Below are positions 23,851-32,245 of a DNA stretch of 53,721 nt, piece by piece. The position numbers and the translations under genes were made by a program. Numbering within the stretch: position 1 is the stretch's first letter; each line of letters opens with the position of its first letter. A model generated the notes under the pieces. The model saw only the letters and a program-made list of their open reading frames with translations. It ran no database searches and was not told where the DNA came from. The DNA comes from Subtercola boreus (GTDB taxonomy: Bacteria; Actinomycetota; Actinomycetes; Actinomycetales; Microbacteriaceae): contig NZ_NBXB01000013.1 in NCBI RefSeq assembly GCF_003399635.1, positions 1 through 53,721 on the forward strand, written 5' to 3'.

Positions 23851-26169
23851 ATGAATGCGGCGGCAGGTCCATCCGGAGGCAGGGCGAGTCGTGCAGCAGC
23901 CGCGCTCGCCGCACCGATCGACCCCGACATCGGGAAGGTGCCGCCGTCTCCCGCTGTTCCCCGGGGCAGCGCGACGCTCGACTCGAAGGTCGCGGCCATC
24001 CTCGGCGGCCGCACTGCCGGCGCCCTGCAGAAGGCGTTCGGCATCAGCACGGTCGCCGACATGCTCGCCCACTATCCGCGCCGTTACGCACGCCGGGGTG
24101 AACTGACCGCCCTCGACGAACTGCCCAAAGGCGAGACGGTGACGATCGTCGCCGAGGTGCGGTCGGTGTCGGAGCGCAGCATGAAGGCCCGCCGCGGCTC
24201 GATCCTCGAGGTCTCGATCTCCGACGGCCACGGCATCCTTTCGCTCACGTTCTTCAACCAGTCGTGGCGCGCGAACCAGCTCCGCCCCGGGGTGCGCGGA
24301 ATCTTCGCCGGCAAGGTCTCCGACTACCGGGGGGCGCTGCAGCTCGCCCATCCCGACTACGAACTCTTCGACGACCTCACTCTTGACACGGGCTCCGCGT
24401 CGGCCAAGAAGTGGGCGGAGATGCCGATCCCGATCTATCCGGCGAGCGCGTCGATGGCGAGCTGGCAGGTGCAGAAGTCCGTCGAACTGGTTCTGGATGC
24501 CCTGGGTGCCGTCGGCGACCCGGTGCCGGTCGACGTGCGAACCGAGCGCGGTCTCGTCGACTTTCGTGAAGCGCTCGAACTCGTGCATCGCCCGCAGCGC
24601 GACAGCGACTGGAAACGGGCGCGGGAGGCGCTGCGGTACCAGGAGGCGTTCGTGCTCCAGATGGCACTGCTCGAACAGCGCCAGGCCGCGCATGCGCTGA
24701 AGGCCGTGCCACGCGTGCCGAAGCCCGGTGGCTACCTCGAACGGTTCGACCGTGCGCTCGCCTTCACCCTGACCGGCGACCAACAGCTCGTGGGCAGCGA
24801 GATCAGCACCGATCTGGCACGCGGCGAACCGATGAACCGCCTCGTCCAGGGTGAGGTGGGGTCGGGCAAGACGCTGGTGGCGCTGCGGGCGATGCTCGCC
24901 GTCGCCGACTCGGGCGGTCAGGCGGCCCTCCTCGCCCCCACCGAGGTGTTGGCCTCGCAGCATCTCCGCTCGATCGTCCGAACACTCGGCCCGGACCTCG
25001 CCGCCGAACTCGTTCCCACCCTGCACACCGGCCAGCTCCCCGTCGCGGCCCGGCGCAAGGCCCTGCTCCGGATGGTGTCGGGCCAGGCCAAGATCGTGAT
25101 CGGCACCCATGCGCTCCTGAGCGACAACGTGCAGTTCTACGATCTCGGCCTCGTCGTCGTCGACGAGCAGCACCGCTTCGGAGTCGAACAGCGCGAGGCG
25201 CTCCGCAAGAAGGGCGCCCAACCCCCGCACGTGCTGGTGCTGACGGCCACGCCGATCCCGCGAACCGTGGCGATGACCGTGTTCGGCGACCTCGACATCT
25301 CGACGATCAGCGAGCTCCCTGCGGGTCGGCAGGGCATCTCGAGTTTCGTGGTGCCTCTCGCCGAGAAGCCCGGCTGGGTCGGGCGGATCTGGGAACGGAC
25401 GGCCGAGGAGCTGGCGCTCGGTCGGCAGGCCTTCGTGGTCTGCCCCGCCATCGAACCCACCGTGGCCGAGAACGCCGACGCTCTCGAAGACGACAGTCTT
25501 GAAGACGACACTGAGGAGGCCGACGGCCCGGAGGGCGGGGCCGGGCCGAAACGCCCGCTCGCCTCGGTGTCGACCGTGCTGCTCGAGCTCCGCGCCAATC
25601 CCCTGCTGGCCAGGGCGCGCATCGAGCCCCTGCACGGCCGCATGACGGCCGATGAGAAAGACCAGACCATGCAGGCCTTCGCGGCCGGCGAGATCGACCT
25701 CCTGGTGGCCACAACGGTCATCGAGGTGGGTGTCGACGTTCCGAACGCCTCCACCATGGTGGTTCTGGATGCCGAGCGGTTCGGTGTCTCACAGCTGCAC
25801 CAGCTCCGCGGCCGGGTGGGGAGAGGCAGCGTGCCGGGGCTCTGCCTCCTGGTGACGAACGCACCGCTCGAGACGCTCGGACGGGAGCGAGTGGATGCCG
25901 TGGCCTCCACCATCGACGGCTTCGAGCTCGCCCAGATCGATCTCGAGCTCCGCCGGGAGGGCAACGTGCTCGGCAGCAACCAGTCCGGCGGCCGGTCGTC
26001 GCTTCGTTTGCTCCGAGTGGTGAGCGACGGCGACCTCATCGGCGAGGCGAGGCAGGCCGCGGCAGAAGTGCTGGCCTCCGATGCCACGCTCGCCGGGCAT
26101 CCGGAGCTGCGGGCGGCCCTCACGCGTCGACTCGACGAGAACGATCGGGCCTTCCTTGCGAAGAGCTGA
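23851..26169 (+). CDS. recG: ATP-dependent DNA helicase RecG
   Basis: RecG remodels stalled forks and branched DNA. The 772-residue protein has an N-terminal wedge/OB domain (GISTVADMLAHYPRRYARRG; TIVAEVRSVSERS), then helicase motifs: I GEVGSGKTLVALRAM, Ia APTEVLASQHL, II VVVDEQHRFGVEQRE, III VLTATPIPRTVAMT. Domain 2 includes TTVIEVGVDVPNASTMVV and HQLRGRVGRGS. An acidic insertion of about 30 residues (ENADALEDDSLEDDTEEADG) is unusual. The first 45 residues are Ala/Pro-rich. Confidence 0.96.
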   Translation: MNAAAGPSGGRASRAAAALAAPIDPDIGKVPPSPAVPRGSATLDSKVAAILGGRTAGALQKAFGISTVADMLAHYPRRYARRGELTALDELPKGETVTIVAEVRSVSERSMKARRGSILEVSISDGHGILSLTFFNQSWRANQLRPGVRGIFAGKVSDYRGALQLAHPDYELFDDLTLDTGSASAKKWAEMPIPIYPASASMASWQVQKSVELVLDALGAVGDPVPVDVRTERGLVDFREALELVHRPQRDSDWKRAREALRYQEAFVLQMALLEQRQAAHALKAVPRVPKPGGYLERFDRALAFTLTGDQQLVGSEISTDLARGEPMNRLVQGEVGSGKTLVALRAMLAVADSGGQAALLAPTEVLASQHLRSIVRTLGPDLAAELVPTLHTGQLPVAARRKALLRMVSGQAKIVIGTHALLSDNVQFYDLGLVVVDEQHRFGVEQREALRKKGAQPPHVLVLTATPIPRTVAMTVFGDLDISTISELPAGRQGISSFVVPLAEKPGWVGRIWERTAEELALGRQAFVVCPAIEPTVAENADALEDDSLEDDTEEADGPEGGAGPKRPLASVSTVLLELRANPLLARARIEPLHGRMTADEKDQTMQAFAAGEIDLLVATTVIEVGVDVPNASTMVVLDAERFGVSQLHQLRGRVGRGSVPGLCLLVTNAPLETLGRERVDAVASTIDGFELAQIDLELRREGNVLGSNQSGGRSSLRLLRVVSDGDLIGEARQAAAEVLASDATLAGHPELRAALTRRLDENDRAFLAKS

Positions 26170-26182
26170 GCCGGGGGCTTGC

Positions 26183-26188
26183 TAATCT
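26183..26188 (+). promoter_or_regulatory. -10 box of coaD
   Basis: TAATCT ends six bases before the ATG at 26195. The site lies between recG and coaD, so coaD probably has its own leaderless transcript. Confidence 0.5.
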
Positions 26189-26194
26189 GAGGGC

Positions 26195-26680
26195 ATGAGC
26201 ACCATTGCGGTCGTCCCCGGTTCGTTCGACCCGGTGACCCTCGGCCACCTCGATGTGATCGGGCGTGCCGCCGGGATCTTCGATGAAGTCCACGTGCTGG
26301 TGGTGCACAATCCCGACAAGTCGGCTCTGCTGCCGATCGCCCAGCGTGTCTCCCTCATCCAGCAGGCGATCGTCGACGGCGGTCTGCCGGGAAACATCAT
26401 CGTCACCTCATGGAGCGTCGGCCTGCTGGTCGACTACTGCGTCGAGGTTGGCGCGAAAGTGCTCGTCAAGGGCATCCGCTCGCAAGTCGACGTGGCCTAC
26501 GAGACGCCGATGGCGATCGTGAACCGCAACCTCTCGGGCGTGGAGACGGTCTTCCTGCTGCCCGACCCGGGGCACGCCCACGTCTCCAGTTCGCTCGTGC
26601 GCCAGGTCGCCGGTCTCGGTGGCGACGTCTCGCCCTACGTGCCGCCGGTGGTCGCCGAGTTCCTCCAGTCCCCCCGCTGA
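26195..26680 (+). CDS. coaD: Phosphopantetheine adenylyltransferase
   Basis: CoaD makes dephospho-CoA from 4'-phosphopantetheine and ATP. The 161-residue protein begins [20 protein letters not shown] with the T-x-G-H nucleotide-binding site. It also has [20 protein letters not shown] and the ending motif [18 protein letters not shown]. In other actinobacteria DUF177-rpmF-rnc-mutM is often nearby; here they resume 16.8 kb later. The gene after coaD is cofE, 11 bases on. Confidence 0.97.
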   Translation: MSTIAVVPGSFDPVTLGHLDVIGRAAGIFDEVHVLVVHNPDKSALLPIAQRVSLIQQAIVDGGLPGNIIVTSWSVGLLVDYCVEVGAKVLVKGIRSQVDVAYETPMAIVNRNLSGVETVFLLPDPGHAHVSSSLVRQVAGLGGDVSPYVPPVVAEFLQSPR

Positions 26681-26691
26681 CCTTGCCGGGC

Positions 26692-27504
26692 GTGAACGTG
26701 CCTGCGATCCAGGTGTATGCCGTCGCCGGCATGGGCGAGGTGGCGGCGGGTGATTCGCTCGACGAGCTCATCGCCGAGGCTCTCGCGGGGCAGGGCCTCG
26801 ACGTCGAAGACGGCGACATCCTCGTCGTGACCAGCAAGATCGTGTCGAAGGCCGAGGGGCGTTCAGTGCGGGCGGATGATCGGGAAGAGGCCATCACGGC
26901 CGAGACCGTTCGCGTGGTCGCCACTCGCGCGCATCCGGGTGGCGTGACGCGGATAGTGGAGAACCGTCTCGGCATCGTGCAGGCCGCAGCCGGCGTGGAT
27001 GCGAGCAACACGCCGGCCGGCACCGTGCTGCTGCTGCCGGTCGACCCCGATGCGTCGGCCAGGCGGCTCGCTGCAGCCCTCCGCGAGCGGCTCGGGGTTC
27101 GGGTGGGCATCCTCGTCTCCGACACGCTCGGGCGCGCGTGGCGCGAGGGCCAGACCGATGCCGCGATCGGTTCTGCCGGCGTGCTGGTCGTCGACGACCT
27201 GCGCGGGGGAATCGACACGTTCGGGCAGAGGCTCGAGGTCACGCAGATGGCCGTCGCCGATGAGATCGCCGCCGCCGCAGACCTGGTGAAGGGCAAGGCG
27301 AGCGGGATGCCCGTGGCGCTGGTGCGCGGGCTCTCGCAGTTCGTCGTCGAATCGCTCGAGACGCCTGCGCGGGCGTTGACGCGCACCGGGCCGACGGACA
27401 TGTTCCGGCTCGGAACCGACGAGGCGCTCGCCGAGGGCCGGGCGGCCGGCTACGCCGAGGGTTTCGAGGCCGGGCGCCTGTCCGGGCTGGCCGAGCGGCC
27501 GTGA
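26692..27504 (+). CDS. cofE: Coenzyme F420-0:L-glutamate ligase
   Basis: CofE adds glutamates to F420-0 to give the functional cofactor. The 270-residue protein shows the core [60 protein letters not shown] and VLVSDT-type [20 protein letters not shown]. It lacks the C-terminal reductase domain of mycobacterial FbiB, so F420 reduction during synthesis must be done elsewhere. The start is uncertain (GTG 26692 or 26698). It overlaps cofC at GTGATG. Confidence 0.9.
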   Translation: MNVPAIQVYAVAGMGEVAAGDSLDELIAEALAGQGLDVEDGDILVVTSKIVSKAEGRSVRADDREEAITAETVRVVATRAHPGGVTRIVENRLGIVQAAAGVDASNTPAGTVLLLPVDPDASARRLAAALRERLGVRVGILVSDTLGRAWREGQTDAAIGSAGVLVVDDLRGGIDTFGQRLEVTQMAVADEIAAAADLVKGKASGMPVALVRGLSQFVVESLETPARALTRTGPTDMFRLGTDEALAEGRAAGYAEGFEAGRLSGLAERP

Positions 27505-28157
27505 TGGAGTGGATCGTCGTCGTCCCGGTGAAGGGATCGGATCTCTCGAAGACCCGGCTTGCGGATCTGCCTGCCTCAGTGCTCGAGCGGCGACGACTGG
27601 CCCTGGCTTTTGCGCTCGACACCGTGGAGGCGCTCCGCGCCTCGTCGCAGGTCGCGGAGATCCTCGTCGTGACGGGCGACACCGAGTCGGCCGCCGCGCT
27701 GTCGTCGCTCGGCGCCCGCATACTGGCCGACCCCGGCGAGGGGCTGAACGCGGCCATCACGGTGGGGATCACCGAGGCGCGGTGCCGACACCCTGAGGCC
27801 CCCGTCGCCGCGATCACGGCTGACCTGCCGTCGCTCACCACAGCGGATCTCGACGATGCGCTGCACGCTGCCGCCGGTCATACCGCAGCGTTCGTAGCTG
27901 ATCTGCAGGGTGTCGGAACGACCACGATCACGGCCCAGCCCGGTGTGCCTCTCGTGCCCCGGTTCGGCCAGGGATCTGCGGCCGCTCATAGAGCGGCCGG
28001 GCTGGTGCCACTCGCGCTGCCGTCGTTTTCGACGATCCGCCGTGACGTGGATACCCCAGCTGATGTAGTGGATGCGGTGTCGACTTTCGGTAGATACACC
28101 CAACAGGTGTTGGCCGCCGACGCTGCAGACCCCCGAAGTTTCCCGGACCGGAGATGA
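27504..28157 (+). CDS. cofC: 2-phospho-L-lactate/phosphoenolpyruvate guanylyltransferase
   Basis: CofC (FbiD) activates the three-carbon phosphate (phospholactate or PEP) with GTP for F420 assembly. The 217-residue protein starts [20 protein letters not shown], a MobA-like nucleotide-binding N-terminus. It contains NAAITVGITEARCRH, ITADLPSLT and FGQGSAAAHRAAG. The start ATG 27504 shares one base with the cofE stop; GTG 27501 is the alternative. It is the last gene of this plus-strand run; cofD lies 2 kb on, on the other strand. Confidence 0.9.
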   Translation: MEWIVVVPVKGSDLSKTRLADLPASVLERRRLALAFALDTVEALRASSQVAEILVVTGDTESAAALSSLGARILADPGEGLNAAITVGITEARCRHPEAPVAAITADLPSLTTADLDDALHAAAGHTAAFVADLQGVGTTTITAQPGVPLVPRFGQGSAAAHRAAGLVPLALPSFSTIRRDVDTPADVVDAVSTFGRYTQQVLAADAADPRSFPDRR

Positions 28158-28159
28158 GA

Positions 28160-28165
28160 TATAAT
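28160..28165 (+). promoter_or_regulatory. Consensus TATAAT -10 box without an obvious large gene
   Basis: This is the only perfect TATAAT noted in the window. It lies just after cofC and 56 bases before a ten-residue frame. No good -35 is seen at 17 bases. Confidence 0.5.
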
Positions 28166-28196
28166 CGACTACGGGGCCGCGCCCGGCTCCACTGAA

Positions 28197-28210
28197 TCCA
28201 TTCGAATGGA
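28197..28210 (+). promoter_or_regulatory. Palindrome that can hide a ribosome-binding site
   Basis: TCCATTCGAATGGA is a perfect 14-base palindrome. As RNA it would fold with its 3' arm taking the first bases of the following GGAGGTGA (28208-28215), so access to that site could be gated. Confidence 0.45.
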
Positions 28211-28220
28211 GGTGACGTCG

Positions 28221-28253
28221 ATGGGTACCATGAAACCTTCGCCGCGACCTTAG
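28221..28253 (+). CDS. Possible ten-residue peptide or gene remnant
   Basis: A near-ideal GGAGGTGA and five-base spacer precede ATG 28221, which encodes MGTMKPSPRP and stops. Upstream is a perfect TATAAT. The signals are far stronger than expected by chance for so short a frame. It could be a leader peptide, the stump of a small basic-protein gene of the AURKAIP1/COX24 type (which begin MGS), or noise. No gene follows on this strand. The stop overlaps the stop of the convergent spermidine-synthase-like gene. Confidence 0.3.
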   Translation: MGTMKPSPRP

Positions 28254-29176
28254 TCGCAAGCGTCACCGACATGATCTCCCGCACTGGGCGATGGGGAGTC
28301 GGTGGCGTCAAGGTCTGTCATGGGTTTGGCGCCTGAGATCCAGTTCCGCAGCTCGTGACCGGCGAGCACGCGCGGCGGATTGTGGTCGCCCACCGGCCAG
28401 CCCGGTGCTGCGAGGAGGTCGAGTGAGCGGTTCGAGGCGAGGATCACGATGTTGCCGGCGCGAACAGGGTCGGGAATGCTGTGAGGCTCCGGATCGGGAC
28501 GGGTGTCGTCAAACATCCGCCTGTCCATCGTGACCACAACGTGATCGAAGAGCAGGCTGAGTGAGGCCGCCTGCCGACGGATGTACGCACATCCGGGCCC
28601 GTCGAGGAGGTTGACGGCGAGCATCCCGCCCGGAGCGCACATCGATTCCAGCTGAGTGTAGAACTCGATACTCGCGACCTGCGACCCGATTGTCGATCCC
28701 GCCCAGAGGTCGACCACAGTGACGTCGGCGCTCACCCATGGCGCGCGCGGATTGCCCGAATCGCTACCCGCACCACCGTCGACGATGGCTCGTGCGTCAC
28801 CGAACAGGAGGCGCACATCGCTGCCCTCGCCGAGCGGCAGGATGCCGAGCACGTCGATGGTGCGCTCCGCCTCCGACTCCACCGCGTACTGCACCGATCC
28901 TGGCCGGGTGGCCTGGACGTAGCGGGGCAGGGTCAGGGCACCGGCGCCGAGGTGGGCGAAGACGAGGGGGACTCCCGCCGCTGCCCGGGTGTCGATGGCC
29001 CGGGCGATATGGCGGGCATAGTCGAAATCGACCAGGGTGGGGTCGGCCAGGCAGATCTGAGACTGTGGCACACCGTCGACGGTCAGGCGGTAGGTGCGTG
29101 TCGGTTCGTCGACGACCGATAGTTCTGCCTGCTGGCCGTTGACGACGCTTCGGTAGATGATCTCGTCGGCTGGCAT
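28250..29176 (-). CDS. Spermidine synthase-like SAM-dependent protein
   Basis: The 308-residue protein resembles the spermidine-synthase-like fold: PLVFAHLGAGALTLPRYVQA (a glycine motif in place of GGGxG), YAVESEAERTIDVLGILPLG, LFGDARAIVDG and a VTVVDLWAGS strand where the catalytic Asp region lies. The classical GGGDG and key polyamine-binding residues are not obvious, so true spermidine synthesis is unlikely. Such proteins are widespread in actinobacteria with unknown function. A TAGAGT box six bases before the ATG indicates a leaderless mRNA. It lies between cofC and cofD but need not act in F420 metabolism. Confidence 0.78.
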   Translation of the reverse strand: MPADEIIYRSVVNGQQAELSVVDEPTRTYRLTVDGVPQSQICLADPTLVDFDYARHIARAIDTRAAAGVPLVFAHLGAGALTLPRYVQATRPGSVQYAVESEAERTIDVLGILPLGEGSDVRLLFGDARAIVDGGAGSDSGNPRAPWVSADVTVVDLWAGSTIGSQVASIEFYTQLESMCAPGGMLAVNLLDGPGCAYIRRQAASLSLLFDHVVVTMDRRMFDDTRPDPEPHSIPDPVRAGNIVILASNRSLDLLAAPGWPVGDHNPPRVLAGHELRNWISGAKPMTDLDATDSPSPSAGDHVGDACD

Positions 29177-29182
29177 TCCTCT

Positions 29183-29188
29183 ACTCTA
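29183..29188 (-). promoter_or_regulatory. -10 box, leaderless spermidine-synthase-like gene
   Basis: On the minus strand TAGAGT ends six bases before the ATG at 29176. Confidence 0.5.
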
Positions 29189-29253
29189 TGACAGACGACA
29201 AAAACTCATCAACTGTGAGCTTTCGGTTTGGGCGCCCGTAACGAACACGTGTG

Positions 29254-30237
29254 ATGAACCCCAGTGACCTTCCCACGTTCGCCCGCGACTACGGGCATTT
29301 CGGCGTGAGCTCCGATCCGGAGGCCTTCGGGCTCGAGACCTCCGTTGTCGACACATCGGCCGGGCCGATCACGGTCCGGCACGGCCGCCGTTCTCACCGG
29401 GCCGACGCAAGGGCGATCATCCTGCTGCACGGTGCGGCGGGCTCCTGGAGTACCTTCACGCCACTCCTGGCGGCTGCTTGGTTCCTTGCGGAGGCCGGCG
29501 GGCCCGCCCCGCTCGAAGACCTGGTGATTCCCGATCTCGCGGGCTGGGGCGATTCCGCTCTCGCGGCCAAGGCCGACGATCGCACCATTGAGGCCGTCGC
29601 CGCATCGGTGGCGGAGGTTGCCCGCTCCCTCGGCTACGGCCGGTGGATGATCGTGGGCCACTCCCTCGGCGGCTTCGTCGCCCTCGAACTCGCCGCCGCC
29701 CAGCAGACGGCCACCGAGCGTGTGCTCCTGGTCTCGCCGACGACGTTCGGCGTCGCAGCGGCCGTGCGGCACCCGTTCCGGGAGCTCCGGAACCTGCCCG
29801 CCTACGTCGGCATGCTCGGGGTGATGCGGGTGCTCTCGCGCCTCGGCCGGTTCGGCACGCGATTCGTCGCTGTGATCGGGCCGACCCGGTTCTTCCGACG
29901 GTCGATGGGGCCGCTGTTCGCCCACCCAGGCAGGATCGCGCAGAGTGTGTACCGTGCGCTCGCCGCCGAGGCTCGGCCCCTGTCGTTCGTGCTGGCGTCG
30001 GCTCGTGCGGGCGAGTACGACGCCAGGCGCTGGGCGGGCATCCGGTGCCCGGTTCGTTCGCTCCGCGGCAGCAGGGATGTCTTCGTCGCCGACGATGACC
30101 ACGTTCGGCTGGCGGCGACGATCCCTGACTTCGAGGGCGGCATCCTCGACGATGCGGGCCACTTCGGTCAGATCGAGCGGCCCGTCGAGGTGCTCGAGCG
30201 GCTGTTCCCGGCCACCAGCGCGTCGGCGGCGAGCTGA
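29254..30237 (+). CDS. Alpha/beta hydrolase
   Basis: This 327-residue cytoplasmic hydrolase shows the oxyanion motif IILLHGAAGSWSTF, the nucleophile elbow IVGHSLGGFVALELA (Ser in GHSLGG), an acid in RGSRDVFVADDDH and the His in DDAGHFGQIERP. A cap of about 80 residues (AAVRHPFRELRNLPAYVGML onward) covers the site. Its last 70 bases overlap the 3' end of cofD on the opposite strand. The substrate is unknown; esters or lactones are typical. Confidence 0.88.
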   Translation: MNPSDLPTFARDYGHFGVSSDPEAFGLETSVVDTSAGPITVRHGRRSHRADARAIILLHGAAGSWSTFTPLLAAAWFLAEAGGPAPLEDLVIPDLAGWGDSALAAKADDRTIEAVAASVAEVARSLGYGRWMIVGHSLGGFVALELAAAQQTATERVLLVSPTTFGVAAAVRHPFRELRNLPAYVGMLGVMRVLSRLGRFGTRFVAVIGPTRFFRRSMGPLFAHPGRIAQSVYRALAAEARPLSFVLASARAGEYDARRWAGIRCPVRSLRGSRDVFVADDDHVRLAATIPDFEGGILDDAGHFGQIERPVEVLERLFPATSASAAS

Positions 30238-31220
30238 GCAGCCTGGTCGACGGTGTTCATCCAGAGCGGAACGACGCTCACCCGGAGCCCGGCGGCCTGG
30301 ATCCCGTCGGCGAGGGAGGCGTCCGATTCGTCGATCAGCCAGGCATCCAGAAGCCCGCCGTTCGCCCGGGAGCCGTAGTGCATCCCCACCGCATCGGCGG
30401 CCACGGCCACGCCGATGGCATCGAGACAGGCCTTGGCCATTCCGCGCACCGGCGAGCCCGAGATGATGGGTGAGACGCCGACCACGGGCGCGAGTGTCGA
30501 CTGCAGGGCCTCCCGGATGCCCGGCACCGGCAGGATCGTGCCGATCGAGACCACGGGGTTCGACGGGGCGACCAGCACGACATCCGCGCCGAGAATCGCC
30601 TGCACGACGCCCGGCGCCGCCGTGGCGGACTCGAGACCGTGCTGTTCGAAACGAAGGGCCGGCAGTGACGCGCGGTAGTGCACCCACCACTCCTCGAAGT
30701 GCATGGTGCGGGTGCCGTCGGCCGCGTCGGGCCCGCCGACGACGCCGTTGCCGTCAGCAGCCACCACCACGTGCGTCTCGACCGGCTGGTCGCTCATCGG
30801 GAGCAGCGTGACCCCGAGATTCCAGCGCGCGGCGATCTCGGCCGTCACCTCGCTCAGTGTGAGTCCCTCGCGAAGGAGATGGGAGCGGGTGATGTGGGTG
30901 CCGAGGTCGAGGTCGCCCAGGGTGAACCAGGGCCAGCCCACCCCGTAGGCGGTCAGTTCGGCGCTCACCCGCTCGGATTCGCCGAGCCGTCCCCATCCGC
31001 GTACCTCATCGTTCGCGCCGCCGAGGGTGTACATGATCGAGTCGAGGTCGGGGCAGACCCGGAGCCCGGTCAGCCAGAGGTCGTCCCCGGTGTTCACGAC
31101 CACCGTCACCTCGGCGCTCGTGCCACCGCTCCCGTCGGGGAGGGTGTCACGCAGATGCTGCCTCAGCCCCCGCAGGAACTTCGCTCCACCAACGCCACCG
31201 GCCAACACGGTTATCTTCAC
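30168..31220 (-). CDS. cofD: 2-phospho-L-lactate transferase (CofD/FbiA)
   Basis: CofD joins the activated three-carbon unit to the deazaflavin Fo, giving F420-0 or its dehydro form. The 350-residue protein starts MKITVLAGGVGGAKFLRGLR, then shows VVVNTGDDLWLTGLRVCPDL, DSIMYTLGGAND, LGDLDLGTHITRSHLLREG and VLVAPSNPVVSIGTILPVPG. Its 3' end overlaps the alpha/beta hydrolase gene by 70 bases. With cofE and cofC nearby, all steps after Fo are covered; the Fo synthase (FbiC) gene is not in this window. Confidence 0.94.
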   Translation of the reverse strand: MKITVLAGGVGGAKFLRGLRQHLRDTLPDGSGGTSAEVTVVVNTGDDLWLTGLRVCPDLDSIMYTLGGANDEVRGWGRLGESERVSAELTAYGVGWPWFTLGDLDLGTHITRSHLLREGLTLSEVTAEIAARWNLGVTLLPMSDQPVETHVVVAADGNGVVGGPDAADGTRTMHFEEWWVHYRASLPALRFEQHGLESATAAPGVVQAILGADVVLVAPSNPVVSIGTILPVPGIREALQSTLAPVVGVSPIISGSPVRGMAKACLDAIGVAVAADAVGMHYGSRANGGLLDAWLIDESDASLADGIQAAGLRVSVVPLWMNTVDQAAQLAADALVAGNSRSSTSTGRSI

Positions 31221-31280
31221 ATTCCATCCTCACACCTGTGCTGCCGCCGACGAAACCGTGCGCCGCGCGGGGGCTCCGGC

Positions 31281-32189
31281 TCAGCGCCAGCCATCGAGCC
31301 GGGCCGCGACCTCCTCGAGCACCGACTCCGAAGCGGCATACACGCCCTCGGCCCGCGGCCAGTGCGTGATGACGTCGGTGAAGCCGAGACCGGATGCCCG
31401 CTCCACCATCCGCTCGAAAACCCCGGCGTTCGCCAGCGACACCTGCCCGCCCGAGTCGAGCGACAGATACCGGTCGATCGTCGCCGGGTCCCGTCCCTCC
31501 GCGTCTGCTGCGGATTCCAGCCGTTGCACCAGGGTCTCGACCGCGGCCCACCAGTCTTCGCCGACCGCACCGTCTGCCCCCGTGGTGACCCAGCCCCGGC
31601 CGAATCGGCTCACGAGTGCCAGGCCCTTCGGGCCGTTGGCTGCCAGAACGAAGGGAACGCGCGGCTCCTGCGCCGGCTGGCCCACCATTCGCGCATCGCG
31701 GGCGGTGTACCACTCGCCGTCGAACGTGATTCCGGATGATTCGGCCGCCCCCGGGGCATCCGGAGCCGCTTCAAACCGCAGCAGCCGGTCTGTCAGCTCG
31801 ACGAATTCGGCGAAACGCTCGTGGCGCTGACGGGGCGTGAGCTCCTGCTGGCCGAGCACGAAGGCGTCGAAGCCGGTACCGCCGGAACCCACCCCGAGCA
31901 GGAAGCGGCCGCCTGAGATGTCGTCGAGGGTCGCCACCTCCTTCGCGAACGGAACGGGGTGACGGAAGTTCGGTGATGACACGAAGGTTCCGAGCCGGAT
32001 GCGCGAGGTGACCGTTGCGGCTGCCGTGAGGGTCGGCATCGTCGCCCCCCACGGTTCACCGGCCAGCGATCGCCAGGAGAGGTGGTCGTAGGTCCACGCG
32101 TGGTCGAAGCCGAACTGCTCGGCGGCCTCCCATTTCGGGCGGGCCACGGCCCACGGGTCCTGGGGGAGGATGACGATTCCGAAGCGCAT
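31281..32189 (-). CDS. LLM class F420-dependent oxidoreductase
   Basis: This is a bacterial-luciferase-like TIM-barrel protein of 302 residues. Motifs: MRFGIVILPQDPW, WEAAEQFGFDHAWTYDHLSW, TSRIRLGTFVSSPNFRHPVP and SGGRFLLGVGSGGTGFD. The pattern resembles F420- rather than FMN-using members, and the gene directly follows the F420 biosynthetic genes. A TAGACT box six bases before the ATG at 32189 makes it leaderless. It lies 60 bases upstream of cofD on the same strand. The substrate is unknown. Confidence 0.85.
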   Translation of the reverse strand: MRFGIVILPQDPWAVARPKWEAAEQFGFDHAWTYDHLSWRSLAGEPWGATMPTLTAAATVTSRIRLGTFVSSPNFRHPVPFAKEVATLDDISGGRFLLGVGSGGTGFDAFVLGQQELTPRQRHERFAEFVELTDRLLRFEAAPDAPGAAESSGITFDGEWYTARDARMVGQPAQEPRVPFVLAANGPKGLALVSRFGRGWVTTGADGAVGEDWWAAVETLVQRLESAADAEGRDPATIDRYLSLDSGGQVSLANAGVFERMVERASGLGFTDVITHWPRAEGVYAASESVLEEVAARLDGWR

Positions 32190-32195
32190 GCGCCC

Positions 32196-32201
32196 AGTCT
32201 A
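32196..32201 (-). promoter_or_regulatory. -10 box of the LLM oxidoreductase gene
   Basis: Minus-strand TAGACT ends six bases before ATG 32189. Confidence 0.5.
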
Positions 32202-32245
32202 GGGATGCCCGCCGACACCGGCCCGGCGCAGAATGGATGGCCCGG

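Noticed and set aside
23218-25635. 805-residue minus-strand frame opposite recG
   Set aside because: It is the mirror frame of a GC-rich gene; the translation is His/Arg/Glu-rich without domains, while recG motifs are on the other strand. Only its last part, from 23799, is the real rsmD.
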